Below are positions 1 through 8,817 of a stretch of DNA of 64,000 nucleotides, piece by piece. Below the pieces are notes generated by a model that saw only the letters and a list, made by a program, of their open reading frames with translations, was not told the origin of the DNA and ran no database searches. The translations under genes and the position numbers were made by a program. Numbering within the stretch: the stretch's first letter is position 1; the number at the start of each line of letters is the position of its first letter. The DNA is from Tautonia plasticadhaerens (GTDB lineage: Bacteria; Planctomycetota; Planctomycetia; Isosphaerales; Isosphaeraceae): assembly GCF_007752535.1 (NCBI RefSeq), contig NZ_CP036426.1, positions 496,001 to 560,000 of the forward strand, given 5' to 3'.

Positions 1-4
1 CGGC

Positions 5-1261
5 TCAGCCCACCAGGATCGGCGGATCCGGGGCGTGCGGGTATTCGACCGGCGAATAGGCGATCGCCAGTTCGGGCGTCTCGACGCGGCGTCCCCCCCG
101 GGACCGGGACGTGAGCATGCGGTCGAGGATGCCGGAGGTCAGGAGCGTGCGTTCGACCGGATAGGTGGGCGCCCCCGAGTGGATCATGCGCTCGATCGCC
201 CGCAGCAGGAAGGCGAAGTGGGGGTAATGGGGCTCGTCGCGAAGCTCGATCTCGCAGGCGGTGGGTGACGAGTCTCCGGCGGCCTTGAAGGCGACGCTGA
301 ACCCGGTGGCGAAGCCCGGGAGCATGAGGACCCCGGCCCGGAACCCGTCCTCGTATTCGAACCGGATGAGCGCGGACTCTCGGCGGCCGCTCTCCCGCCA
401 ATCGGCCCCCGGTCGCGAGGGGGTGACCCGGAGTGCCGCCTCGATCAGGTCGGCCGGCACCTCGTGACCGTCGATGGCCTCCCAGAGGGCCTCACCCTCC
501 AGGCACTCGACCCATCGGACGCCGACCTCGCCCCCCCGACGGCGTTCCACGAAGGCCTGGAGCGCCTCGATCGCGTGGTAGCCGTAGTCCTCGAGCGGCC
601 CGTAGCCGATCGCCAGCGCCCCCTTCAGGTCGCTGCCCATCGGCACCGATACGTCGGGCTTCCGGTAGGTGACGGGCAGCGACGAGCCGGCCATCAGCGG
701 GATGCCCCGATCCCTGGCGGTCTCGTACATGAAGAGCGCATCATCCCAGGCGGGGCCGAGGTGCTTGTCGTTGAAGACGGGGACGACCCGGCCGTGGGCC
801 CGGAACGCATCGGCGACCTCCTCGAAGAATCGGCGACGCGGGTAGAGGCGCTGGCCCTTCGTGTTTAGGGGATAGTCGCCGTGCTCGCCGACGCAGAGGA
901 CGCCGTCGATCGCGACGGATCCTGTCCCGAGGGTAATCGCCTCCTCGATCGTCCCTACGACCGGCACCCCGTGGCGGGCGGCCAGCTCGACGCCGAAGTC
1001 GCTGGCCTCGGGCTGATCGATGAAGAGGGAGCCGAGGCGGAGGTCGGGGCCCGGGCCGCCCTCGTGCCGCCAGCCTTCGAGGATCCGGCCGACGAGGACA
1101 TCGGCATGGCTGTTCGGCCGGTAGACGGTGACAACCGCCGCCACCGTCTTCGGCTCCCGGCCCGACCGGGCGGCGACTCCGAGTGTGCCCGCCCCCAGGA
1201 GCGGGATGCCGGCCATCCCGCCCAGCCAGGCCCGTCGCGAGAGCTGATCCGATCGACTCAT
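5..1261 (-). CDS. Secreted protein of unknown function (Tat-like signal)
   Basis: The protein is about 418 residues from the chosen ATG at 1261. That ATG has a good ribosome site (AGAGGAAA) about 5 nt upstream; an upstream in-frame start would add only nine residues. The N-terminus (SRRAWLGGMAGIPLLGAG) combines a twin-arginine-like RR with a hydrophobic stretch, so export is likely. The mature part has repeated GHxVP/VxVPVFNDKH-like stretches and no catalytic motif that I recognise. It resembles large secreted proteins that are common and unannotated in planctomycetes. It is the third gene after two selenoprotein genes on the same strand (49 nt gap), so it is probably co-transcribed and may work in the same extracytoplasmic process. 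Its function is unknown. Confidence 0.8.
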   Translation of the reverse strand: MSRSDQLSRRAWLGGMAGIPLLGAGTLGVAARSGREPKTVAAVVTVYRPNSHADVLVGRILEGWRHEGGPGPDLRLGSLFIDQPEASDFGVELAARHGVPVVGTIEEAITLGTGSVAIDGVLCVGEHGDYPLNTKGQRLYPRRRFFEEVADAFRAHGRVVPVFNDKHLGPAWDDALFMYETARDRGIPLMAGSSLPVTYRKPDVSVPMGSDLKGALAIGYGPLEDYGYHAIEALQAFVERRRGGEVGVRWVECLEGEALWEAIDGHEVPADLIEAALRVTPSRPGADWRESGRRESALIRFEYEDGFRAGVLMLPGFATGFSVAFKAAGDSSPTACEIELRDEPHYPHFAFLLRAIERMIHSGAPTYPVERTLLTSGILDRMLTSRSRGGRRVETPELAIAYSPVEYPHAPDPPILVG

Positions 1262-1310
1262 GAACTTTCCTCTCGACCCGGGCGCCATCGCGGGTGACCG
1301 GGAGCGGACC

Positions 1311-2729
1311 TCAGCGTCCCTCGCTCCCGATCGGGATCTCGATCGTCAGGTCCTTGCGGAGGAACAGGCAGGTGCCGCCGGCCTGCTCGCAGACGTTGTA
1401 GAGGGCGAAGGCGTCCAGGCGGGCCGTCCCCGAGGTTGAGGGGGGGATCCGCACCTCGAAGTCGAGGTGGCGGGTCTCGCTCGACTCGGCGCCGACCCCC
1501 GGCTCGGCCTCCATCAGCGGAGTGTCGACCGTCCATCCCTCGGGCGCCGATGTCCACAATTGCAGCGGGGTCGATTCGTTGTTCCAGTACGCCGATCGAG
1601 TCGAACTCGGCCGGAAATAGACATGGACGCGGGCGGCCTCGCCGGGACGGACCCGGGGGGGGATGACCACCACCTCGGCCTCGATGAGTCTGGTCGCGTC
1701 CCGGTTGATCCGGCCGTCTGGGTCCGGATTCACCGGGGGAGCACCCTCGACGATGACTTCGCGGACCGGGGCGGCGATCTCCGAGCCCGAGGGCTCCTCC
1801 GAGAGCGCGATCGGCGTCTCCCCCCGGGCCGAGATCTCCGCCCTGGCCTGCACGACCCAGTCGTAGAACGGATACGGCTTGGCGAGCCGGGGCCCGTACT
1901 GCTCGATCCGCCTCCGCCAGACGTATTGATTCGGGTCGATCGACAGGGCCCGGCTCCAGGAGTCGACCGCCGCCTGGAAGTCGCCGTCCCTCCGGCCGGG
2001 GGACTCGTGCCGCATCCGGAGCGCGACCCCCAGGCGGAACCATGCATACTTGTCCTCCGGGTCGATCTCGATCGCCTTCCCATAGGCCTCGACGGCCTCG
2101 TCCACCCGCCCGATACCGCCCCAGATCGCCAGGGCATCACCGGCCGATCGCCAGGCGTCTGCGTCCCCCGAACCCTCGGCCGATCGGAGCAGCGCATCGG
2201 CGTCGGGCATGCCGGGGGCATGGTCGTCCTCCGAAGGGGGGCCGTCATCGGTGAAGGAGTTGTCCAGGAAGTCCTCCTCGAAGGTCTCCGGCCGAGGCCC
2301 CTGGAGTCGGACGATCCCATGCTCGTCGACCGCCCGGACGATCGGCACGGCCTCGGATTTCAGGAGGTTGATCGGATCGTGGAGGATCGGCCAGCCGAAC
2401 TCCTTCCACTGCGCGAACAGCCGGCAGCGGTCGGCGTGCTGCTCCTGGGTCACGCCCAGCAGCACCAGGCGGCCGTCCTCCACCCACTGCTTAGTCCGTT
2501 CGTGCCAGACCGGCACGTGCGTGCGGCAGCCCGCTCACCACGAGGCGAACTGGATGAGCAGGACCTTCTTGCCCCGGAGGTCGGACAGGGAGACCGGCGA
2601 GCGGCCGTCGATCCTCGGCAGGGTGAAGTCGGGGTGGCGGCGGCCGACCCGCACGTCGTCGGCCCGGGCCGACGTCGAGGTGCCGAGCACCATCCCGAGG
2701 AACGTCATGGCGAGGGTCCAGATCCGCAT
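1311..2729 (-). CDS. Selenoprotein: TlpA/redoxin-like domain (UAGC) with TPR and DsbD-alpha-like domains
   Basis: The frame is open from ATG 2729 to the stop at 1311 except for one TGA at 2535-2537, codon 65, giving 472 residues if it is read as selenocysteine. The order is a signal peptide (about 1-25), a redoxin domain (VGRRHPDFTLPRIDG, then LIQFASW-U65-A-G-C68), TPR-like helices (about 185-290) and a C-terminal domain (about 320-470) with C447 and C454 in YNVCEQAGGTCLF, resembling the DsbD N-terminal domain. The TGA replaces the N-terminal cysteine of the CxxC site, and homology continues in frame after it (THVPVWHERTKQW). A SECIS-like hairpin follows. The likely role is periplasmic thiol-disulfide chemistry. 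It lies 28 nt downstream of a second TGA-containing redoxin gene. The alternative, a nonsense mutation, is less likely because both genes share the feature. Confidence 0.86.
2501..2537 (-). promoter_or_regulatory. Sec UGA codon and bacterial SECIS-like hairpin (TlpA-like gene)
   Basis: The TGA is at 2537-2535 on the minus strand. Beginning 18 nt after it is the hairpin CGTGCC-GGTCT-GGCACG (2517-2501), six perfect pairs around a 5-nt loop at 2511-2507. The loop begins 24 nt after the TGA, inside the usual window for bacterial SECIS elements. The GGUCU loop matches what I recall of the E. coli fdhF SECIS apical loop, in which the G and U bases are contacted by SelB. A weaker lower stem (CTGC with GCAG) can be drawn. 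The element lies inside the coding sequence, as expected for bacteria. Confidence 0.8.
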
Positions 2730-2757
2730 CGTCGGTCTCCCATTCGGGTCATCCGGT

Positions 2758-3393
2758 TCAGTCGAAGGCCCCGGCGGCCTCGATCAGGGCGTCAGTCGTG
2801 TGGCGGTCCCGGTAGCCTTCGAGGAAGAGCTTGGCGCGGATCACGCCATCCTCGTCGAGGATGAACGTCCCGGGCCGGGGGATCCCCTCCAGCCGCCCCG
2901 TTCCCTCCTCATTGAGGACGTTGTACGCGACGATCGTCTCGCTCTCGGGGTCGGAGAGCAGCGGGAACGTGATCTCCGAACGGCCGGAGAACCGTTCGAG
3001 GATCGCCACGTCGTCATAGCTGATGCCGATCACCTGGATGCCGGCGTCTTCGATCTCTTTCAGGTCACCTTGCAGCTGGACCAGCTGCCTCTGGCAGAAC
3101 GGTCACCAGTCGGCCGATCGATAGAAGACCAGGGCGACCTTCTTCCCCTCGCCGAGGAACTCGTCGAGCGAACGCCGCTCGCCCGACTGATCCGAGAGCG
3201 TGAACCTCGGGGCCTGGCTGCCGACCGCCAGGCCGGTCTCCTCCCCCTCGACGCCGGCCGGGACCGGAGCCTCGATCGGGCCCGGGGACTCGGCCGCCGG
3301 GGATGCCTCCGCATCCCGATGCTGCCCGCAGGCGCCCCCCGTGGCCACCGCCAGGATCCCCGCCAGGCCGGCGGGCACGATCCGTCCGATCAT
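2758..3393 (-). CDS. Selenoprotein: peroxiredoxin-like (AhpC/TSA family) with UPFC active site
   Basis: The frame runs from ATG 3393 (ribosome site GAGGGGAGA) to the stop at 2758, with one in-frame TGA at 3103-3105, codon 97, giving 211 residues. The N-terminus is a signal sequence with a possible weak lipobox (GGAC at about 22). The redoxin domain starts at VGSQAPRFTLSDQSG. The active site reads FYRSADW-U97-P-F-C100-QRQL; family members normally have C at the U position (ADWCPFC). After the TGA the domain continues normally through VIGISYDD, FPLLSDPES and GIPRPGTFILDEDGVI. It probably reduces peroxides or thiols outside the cytoplasm. It is the first gene of a likely operon with the TlpA-like selenoprotein. 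A sequencing error would have to have hit the same position in both genes. Confidence 0.88.
3072..3105 (-). promoter_or_regulatory. Sec UGA codon and bacterial SECIS-like hairpin (peroxiredoxin-like gene)
   Basis: The TGA is at 3105-3103. It is followed by GCAGCT-GGTCC-AGCTGC (3088-3072), a perfect six-pair stem whose 5-nt loop (3082-3078) starts 21 nt after the TGA; the outer G and C of the loop could add a seventh pair. The loop core GGTC is the same as in the hairpin of the neighbouring gene, although the stem sequences differ, so the shared loop is not a trivial duplication. A lower helix between GGTGACC around the TGA and GGTGACC downstream is also possible with one mismatch. Confidence 0.78.
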
Positions 3394-3417
3394 TCGAATC
3401 TCCCCTCGGATAGGTGC

Positions 3418-3447
3418 GAGCGGAGGGATCGTCGGCTCCCTCCGCTC
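3418..3447. terminator. Perfect 11-bp hairpin between S46 peptidase and selenoprotein genes
   Basis: GAGCGGAGGGA and TCCCTCCGCTC form a perfect 11-bp stem with an 8-nt loop. It sits after the stop of the S46 peptidase gene and ends 25 nt before the start codon of the peroxiredoxin-like selenoprotein, both on the minus strand. There is no T-tract, so it could be a GC-type terminator for the upstream gene, a 5'-leader structure of the selenoprotein operon, or an RNA-processing site. Confidence 0.45.
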
Positions 3448-3505
3448 AGGATAGACCGACCGGTACAGTGACGCCAGGAGTCGCCCGGCAATTCGAAGCG
3501 GGGGA

Positions 3506-5575
3506 TCATCGACCGCCGGTCAACTCCCGGAGCAGGGCCTCGGCCCGGTAGACCGAGCCCAGCGCCTCGGCGATCACCCGGGAGTCGACCGAGACGGCCC
3601 GGGCGAGGGAGTCGTCGTAGCCGAAGTCGAGGATCAGGGAGTGGATGTTGCCGTCGAAGATCAGGCCGACCACCTCGCCGTCGCGGTCGACGACGGGGCT
3701 GCCGGAGTTGCCGCCGATGATGTCGGCCGTGGAGACGAAGTTCATGGGCGTGTCGAGGCCCAGTCGTCCGGAGTCCCTGGCCTCGATCCAGGACTCGGGG
3801 ACGTGGTACGGCTCGACGTCCCCCTCCGATCGGGACTTCTCGAACAGCCCTTCGACGACGGTGTACGGCGGGATTGACTCGCCGTCCTCCTCCCAGCCCT
3901 TGACGGTGCCGAAGGCGAGCCTGAGCGTGAAGGTGGCGTCGGGATAGACGGCGTCCCCCTGCGCCCGGAAGAGGGCCTCGGCGATCCGGCCGTACTGGGC
4001 CGATTCGACGCCCTCGACCTGGTCCTCCCAGACCTTGCGGACGGCCCGGGACTCGGGGTCGACGGCCAGGGCGAGCGCGATCATCGGGTCGTCGGTCGCT
4101 TTGATGGCCTCCGGGCCGCCCTCGACGAGTTGCTTGCGGACGGAGACGTCGGCGAGCCTGGTCCCTTCGACCAGCTCCCGGGCCACCTCCTCGGGCGATC
4201 GACCCTTGAGGACGAGCTGCACGACCGGGTCGTCGGCGCCGACGGTCGCTCGCCAGTAGTCGAGCGAGTTGGCGAGCTTGGCGGCCTCGAATCGCGGGTA
4301 GATGGGGGCCTCGGAGTAGAGCGCCAGGTCCAGCGAGGCGAGGGCCGACTCCCGGTACTCCCGGAGGCGGTCCTCATTCGGCGTCTTCTGTTCGGCGACG
4401 AGGCGGGCGATGGTGCGGGCGATCTGGAAGAGGCGGGACTCGAAGGCCTGGCCGCGCTCCAGGAAGTTGTAGGCGGCGAGGTTCTCGGCCGCGACGGCCC
4501 GGGAGGCGGCGATCCTGTCCCAGGCGTCGGCGTACTCGGGGGCCTGAGCCCGGAGGGAGCGCTCGGCCTCGGCCTTCCGGGCCATGAATGCCTCGTTCTG
4601 CAAGCCTTCATGGCCGCCGAGGCGGGCCTTGCGGCTGTTCTGGTAGCCGAAGAGGTCCTCCTTGGCCTGCCGGGCCTGCTCCTCGCCGAGTGCGCCGTAC
4701 TCGTTGAGGAAGGACTCCCGGTTTCGGATCAGGTCGAGCAGGAAGGGGAATCCGGTGTCACGGAAGTATTCCAGGTGCGCCATCGTGTTCAGGCGGCTGG
4801 TGCGCCCGGGATGCCCGGCGACGAAGACGAGGTCGCCGGCCTCCGAGCCGTCCGCGCTCCAGGGGAGGAAGTGCTCGGGCCGGGCGGGCTCGCCGTCCTC
4901 GTAGGCGCGGAAGAAGGCGACGTCGAGGCAGTAGCGGGGGTACTCGAAGTTGTCCTCGTCGCCGCCGAAGAAAGCGATCTCGAACTCGGGGGCGAAGACG
5001 AGCCGGACGTCGGTGTACTTCTTGTAGGTGTAGAGGTGATATTGCCCGCCTTGATAGAGCGTGACCACGTCGTTGCGCAGGCCGTTCTCCTTCGACGCCT
5101 CCTGCTCGATGGCGGCCATGGCGGAGCGTCGGGCCTGGGCGGCTTCGGCGTCGGGCATGCCGTCCTCGACGGCGGCATTCACCCGGTCGGTCACGTCCGC
5201 GATGGCGACGGTGACGTTCAGCTCGAGGTCGGGCGCGGGCAGCTCGGCCTCGCGCGACCCGGCCAGGAAGCCGACGCGATAGTAGTCGGCCTCGGCGGTG
5301 CTGAGCTTCTGGAGCGTGTCGGCGGCGACGTGGTGGTTGGTCATCACCAGCCCGTCCGGGGAGACGAACGAACCGGATCCGCCGTTGTTGAAGCGGACGG
5401 CCGACGAGCGGAGGCGGGCGATCCATTCCTCGGTCGGCTCGAAGCCGTACTTCGCCTCGAGTCGCTCCAGCGGCAGGTTGTTGAAGGCCCACATGCCCTC
5501 GTCGGCGAGGAGCCTGGGTGTGGTCGTCATGAGGGTGAGCAGGCCGATCAGGGCCGTCCTTCGGATCGGGGTCAT
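3506..5575 (-). CDS. S46 family dipeptidyl-peptidase (DPP7/DPP11-like)
   Basis: The protein is about 689 residues from ATG 5575 (AGGAG about 12 nt upstream); the frame extends 29 codons further but without a ribosome site. It has a signal peptide ending near LLADEGMW, a sequence typical of S46 mature N-termini. The catalytic His lies in MTNHHV (81-82) and the nucleophile Ser624 in IIGGNSGSPV, the two halves of the chymotrypsin-like fold being separated by the long helical insertion of this family. S46 enzymes release dipeptides from peptide N-termini in the periplasm. Specificity (hydrophobic or acidic P1) cannot be assigned by eye. It is 112 nt upstream of the selenoprotein genes on the same strand, with a strong hairpin between. 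Confidence 0.92.
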   Translation of the reverse strand: MTPIRRTALIGLLTLMTTTPRLLADEGMWAFNNLPLERLEAKYGFEPTEEWIARLRSSAVRFNNGGSGSFVSPDGLVMTNHHVAADTLQKLSTAEADYYRVGFLAGSREAELPAPDLELNVTVAIADVTDRVNAAVEDGMPDAEAAQARRSAMAAIEQEASKENGLRNDVVTLYQGGQYHLYTYKKYTDVRLVFAPEFEIAFFGGDEDNFEYPRYCLDVAFFRAYEDGEPARPEHFLPWSADGSEAGDLVFVAGHPGRTSRLNTMAHLEYFRDTGFPFLLDLIRNRESFLNEYGALGEEQARQAKEDLFGYQNSRKARLGGHEGLQNEAFMARKAEAERSLRAQAPEYADAWDRIAASRAVAAENLAAYNFLERGQAFESRLFQIARTIARLVAEQKTPNEDRLREYRESALASLDLALYSEAPIYPRFEAAKLANSLDYWRATVGADDPVVQLVLKGRSPEEVARELVEGTRLADVSVRKQLVEGGPEAIKATDDPMIALALAVDPESRAVRKVWEDQVEGVESAQYGRIAEALFRAQGDAVYPDATFTLRLAFGTVKGWEEDGESIPPYTVVEGLFEKSRSEGDVEPYHVPESWIEARDSGRLGLDTPMNFVSTADIIGGNSGSPVVDRDGEVVGLIFDGNIHSLILDFGYDDSLARAVSVDSRVIAEALGSVYRAEALLRELTGGR

Positions 5576-5711
5576 CGTCGGATCCACTCCTGCGGGGTGT
5601 CGCGTCGCGTCGATCGCGGGGCGGTCGGGCGAAGCCCGCCCGGGCGGGCTCGATTGTCTCAAGTGGGTGGGAGGGGCGCGAAGGGCGCGGGGACCGAACC
5701 CCTGCCCCGGT

Positions 5712-6212
5712 TCAGCGTCTCGCCGGATGCGCTCGCCGGTCGGATGCCAGGGCGAACACCACGCCGGCGCCGGCGAGCAGGAGCGTGCAGAGGGAGAGGC
5801 CGATGGCCTCGAAGTTCCTCGGGGGCTGATTCCCCGGGACGGGCCGGATCAGGTCGAGCACCAGCGACGTGACGAGGAATCGCTCATAGTTGTAGAGATA
5901 GCCGTTCAGGCTCAGCAGGAAGTACGGCCAGCCGACCGTCGCGAAGCCGATCCAGGCACGCCTCGCTCGGCCCCGCCCCAAAGCGATCCCCGGTCCCGAG
6001 GCCAGCAGCAGGCCGACCGTGGTCGAGAACAATGCGGTCGCCCAGAGTTCCGTCTGCTGGCTCAACGCCGCCAGGGCGATCGCCAGCAGGGCGAGCAGGG
6101 CCATCGACGCCGCCAGGGGGATCCGGGCCCCGGTCATCACCTTCTTCCGCCGGTGGGACTCGGACCCGAGTCGGGACGGGGCCGGCCCGGGCGAGTTGGG
6201 CAGGTCACTCAT
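5712..6212 (-). CDS. Small integral membrane protein, function unknown
   Basis: The protein has 166 residues: about 30 polar N-terminal residues, then about four hydrophobic segments (LAASMALLALLAIALAAL, ALFSTTVGLLLASG, a GWPYFLLSLNGYLY segment, LSLCTLLLAGAGVVFALA). There is no recognisable domain. Its ATG overlaps the stop of the upstream OPT transporter by 8 nt (ATGAGTGA), which implies translational coupling and suggests a role linked to the transporter, although small membrane proteins of this kind are common and often unrelated. It ends with a basic tail (DRRAHPARR). Confidence 0.75.
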   Translation of the reverse strand: MSDLPNSPGPAPSRLGSESHRRKKVMTGARIPLAASMALLALLAIALAALSQQTELWATALFSTTVGLLLASGPGIALGRGRARRAWIGFATVGWPYFLLSLNGYLYNYERFLVTSLVLDLIRPVPGNQPPRNFEAIGLSLCTLLLAGAGVVFALASDRRAHPARR

Positions 6213-8487
6213 CGGGGGCCTCGTAGTGTCCCGTCGTGCCCTCCTCGACCGCCTTCGGCTCCCGGTCCTTCAGGATCACTCCCAGGCCGACGAGCACCAG
6301 CAGGGCCGCCATCACGCCGAACGCCCCGAGGCCGATCCAGGGGTTTTCGGCCCAGGGGGGTGGCGAGGGGAACCGGCCCGGCACGTCCAGCAGGTCGGCC
6401 AGGGCCGGGACGAAGGTGAGGAGGATGGTCACCAGGATGGCCGTGATCGTCCCGCCGGCGATGTAGCCGCTGGACATGAGCACGGCCGGGCTGCTGTCCG
6501 ACTCCTCGGGGGACGCCCCGCGGAGCCGGTCGACCAGGCCCCGGGCCATGCCGCCGACGAAGATGGGCGCCGAGGCCGCCAGCGGCAGGTACACGCCCAC
6601 CGCGAACGGCAGGGCCGGAACCCCGGCCAGTTGGAGCACCACCGCGATGAAGACGCCGATCAGCACCAGGCCCCAGGGCAGCGTATTTCCCATGATGCCG
6701 TCGATGATCGTGGCCATCAGCGTGGCCTTCGGGGCGTTGTACTTGGAGACCCGACGGCCGTCGTCGGTCTCCTGCACCCGGCCGTTGATGGCGGGGTCGA
6801 CGTAGACGCGGGTCGAGTCGCCCCGCTTCGCATCCATCGGGACGAGATACTTGCCCCCCTGGATGCCGTCCCGGAGGCGCCAGACCCGATACTCGGTGCC
6901 GTCCCGGGTGGTGGTCTCGGTCAGGGTCTCGGGGTCGACGGTGATCGGCCGCTGGTACTCGGCCTTGGTGGTGTAGATCGTCCCGGCGTCGTTGAGCAGC
7001 AGCAGGGTGCCGCCGATGACCATCGCCGAGGTCAGGGCGCCGACGAGGATGGCCCACTGCTGCTTGCTCGGGGTGCCGCCGACGAGGAACCCCGTCTTCA
7101 GGTCCTGGGAGGTCGTCCCGCCGTTGGAGGCGGCGATGCAGACGACCGCCGCGATCGACAGGGCGGCGAACTGGTACTCCGGCCCGACCCAGCCCCGGAG
7201 GACGAACACCAGGCAGGTCAGCAGCAGGGTCGCCACCGTCATCCCCGAGATCGGGTTCGACGACGAGCCGATCTCCCCCGTCAGCCGCGACGACACCGTG
7301 ACGAACAGGAACCCGAACAGGACGACCAGGATCGCCCCGGCGACCCGGCCGAGGGCGTCCGTCGGGATCAGGGTCGACCCGGCGATGGCCGCGACCAGGC
7401 CGATCGAGCCGAGCAGGACGAACGACAGGGGCAGGTCGCGCTCGGTCCTCGTCCGCCCGGACTTCGGCTCGCCGTCCCCCCCGGCCGACCGGCCCCGGGA
7501 GGAGAGGTCCCGGAAGGCGGAGCCGGCCGAGGCCAGGATCATCGGCAAGACCTGGAAGACGCTGATGATGCCCCCCGTCGCCACCGCCCCGGCGCCGATG
7601 TAGAGGATGTAGTCGCGCTGGATGTCGTCCGGGCCCATCTCGCCGATCGGGGCGACCGCCGGGGCGATCGCCGCCGGGGCGTCGGCCCCGAAGTAGGCGA
7701 TCGTCGGCGTCAGGACCAGGGCCGAGAGCACGCCGCCGGCCACCATGATGCTGGAGATCCTCGGGCCGATGATGTAGCCGACCCCGAGCAGCGCCGGCGA
7801 CACCTCCACCGCCACCACCGCCCCCTTGAAGCCGGCGATCGCCCGACTCGGGATGTCGACCCAGAGCCTCATCGCCTGCATCAGGAACTGGTACGCCGCC
7901 GCCAGGCCGAAGCCGGCGAAGACGGTCCGGGCGCTGGCTCCCCCCTGCTCCCCCACGATCAGGACCTTGGCGCAGGCCGTCCCCTCGGGATACTTCAGCT
8001 CCCGGTGCTTGCGGACGATGAACGCCCGGCGCAGCGGGATCATCATCAGGATGCCGAGCAGCCCTCCCAGCCCGGCCACGAGCATGACGTGGGCCAGTTC
8101 CATGTCGTAGCCGAGGATCAAGAGCGCCGGCATCGTCACCCCGACGCCGAAGGCGATCGACTCGCCGGCCGAGCCGGCCGTCTGCACCACGTTGTTCTCC
8201 AGGATCGTCGCCCGGCGGGTGCCGAAGGCGCCGGAGAAGGCCCGGAAGAGGGTGATCGAGAGCACGGCCACCGGGATCGAGGCCGAGACCGTCATGCCGA
8301 CCCGGAGCACCAGGTAGAGCGACGAGGCGCCGAAGACGATCCCCAGCACCGCCCCGAGCAGGACGGCCGACCAGGTCAGCTCGGGCATCGAGGCCGAGTC
8401 GGGGACGTACGGCCGGACGCCGTCGCCGTCGCCGTCGGCGCCGGTCGCCCCGATCGGGGAGGACTCGGGGGGGGGCTGGACCGCCAT
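6205..8487 (-). CDS. OPT family oligopeptide transporter
   Basis: The protein is about 760 residues from ATG 8487. Longer starts at 8532 and 8619 are in frame but have no ribosome site and would add arginine/proline-rich sequence. It has many hydrophobic segments (at least 14). Family-typical stretches include ELTWSAVLLGAVLGIVFGASSLYLVLRVGMT, followed by FGTRRATILENNVVQTAGSAGES and the KYPEGTACAKVL segment that marks bacterial OPT proteins. A soluble insert of about 70 residues lies before APKATLMATIIDGI. OPT transporters import oligopeptides or metal chelates across the inner membrane. The downstream small membrane protein overlaps its stop codon. With the nearby S46 dipeptidyl-peptidase it could form a peptide-scavenging route, but this is inference from proximity only. 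Confidence 0.9.
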   Translation of the reverse strand: MAVQPPPESSPIGATGADGDGDGVRPYVPDSASMPELTWSAVLLGAVLGIVFGASSLYLVLRVGMTVSASIPVAVLSITLFRAFSGAFGTRRATILENNVVQTAGSAGESIAFGVGVTMPALLILGYDMELAHVMLVAGLGGLLGILMMIPLRRAFIVRKHRELKYPEGTACAKVLIVGEQGGASARTVFAGFGLAAAYQFLMQAMRLWVDIPSRAIAGFKGAVVAVEVSPALLGVGYIIGPRISSIMVAGGVLSALVLTPTIAYFGADAPAAIAPAVAPIGEMGPDDIQRDYILYIGAGAVATGGIISVFQVLPMILASAGSAFRDLSSRGRSAGGDGEPKSGRTRTERDLPLSFVLLGSIGLVAAIAGSTLIPTDALGRVAGAILVVLFGFLFVTVSSRLTGEIGSSSNPISGMTVATLLLTCLVFVLRGWVGPEYQFAALSIAAVVCIAASNGGTTSQDLKTGFLVGGTPSKQQWAILVGALTSAMVIGGTLLLLNDAGTIYTTKAEYQRPITVDPETLTETTTRDGTEYRVWRLRDGIQGGKYLVPMDAKRGDSTRVYVDPAINGRVQETDDGRRVSKYNAPKATLMATIIDGIMGNTLPWGLVLIGVFIAVVLQLAGVPALPFAVGVYLPLAASAPIFVGGMARGLVDRLRGASPEESDSSPAVLMSSGYIAGGTITAILVTILLTFVPALADLLDVPGRFPSPPPWAENPWIGLGAFGVMAALLVLVGLGVILKDREPKAVEEGTTGHYEAPDE

Positions 8488-8817
8488 GGGGGTGGCTCCG
8501 GGGTCGGATCGGATCAGGTACGGGGTCGCCATCCCGGTCGGGAGGGCGAGCGGCCGTCCGGCCCGGCGGGGGAGAGGTGCCGGGTGGGCCTTCCGGGCCG
8601 GAGCGAGTCTATCCGGCACCTCCCGAGGCCGGGAAGGCCTCCGGGGCGCATCGGACGCCCAAGGGGGATTCCCAAGGGCGATGGATGCGAGTACGATAAC
8701 CTATCCACACGGTCATCCCGACTCGACGACGATCTGAGGTCGTGCGGGCCGGGTCGACCCCCGGGGCCTGAGCGCCCGGCTCCCTTCACCTCACCCTGAT
8801 CATGAGCGCCGACGCCC

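Noticed and set aside
2535-2537. Nonsense mutation or pseudogene at the in-frame TGA (and the equivalent at 3103-3105)
   Set aside because: Both genes have exactly one TGA at the same catalytic position, intact frames on both sides and a SECIS-like hairpin. Two independent stops at that site are very unlikely.
6019-8799. Plus-strand ORF of about 926 codons
   Set aside because: It is the shadow of the OPT transporter gene on the other strand.
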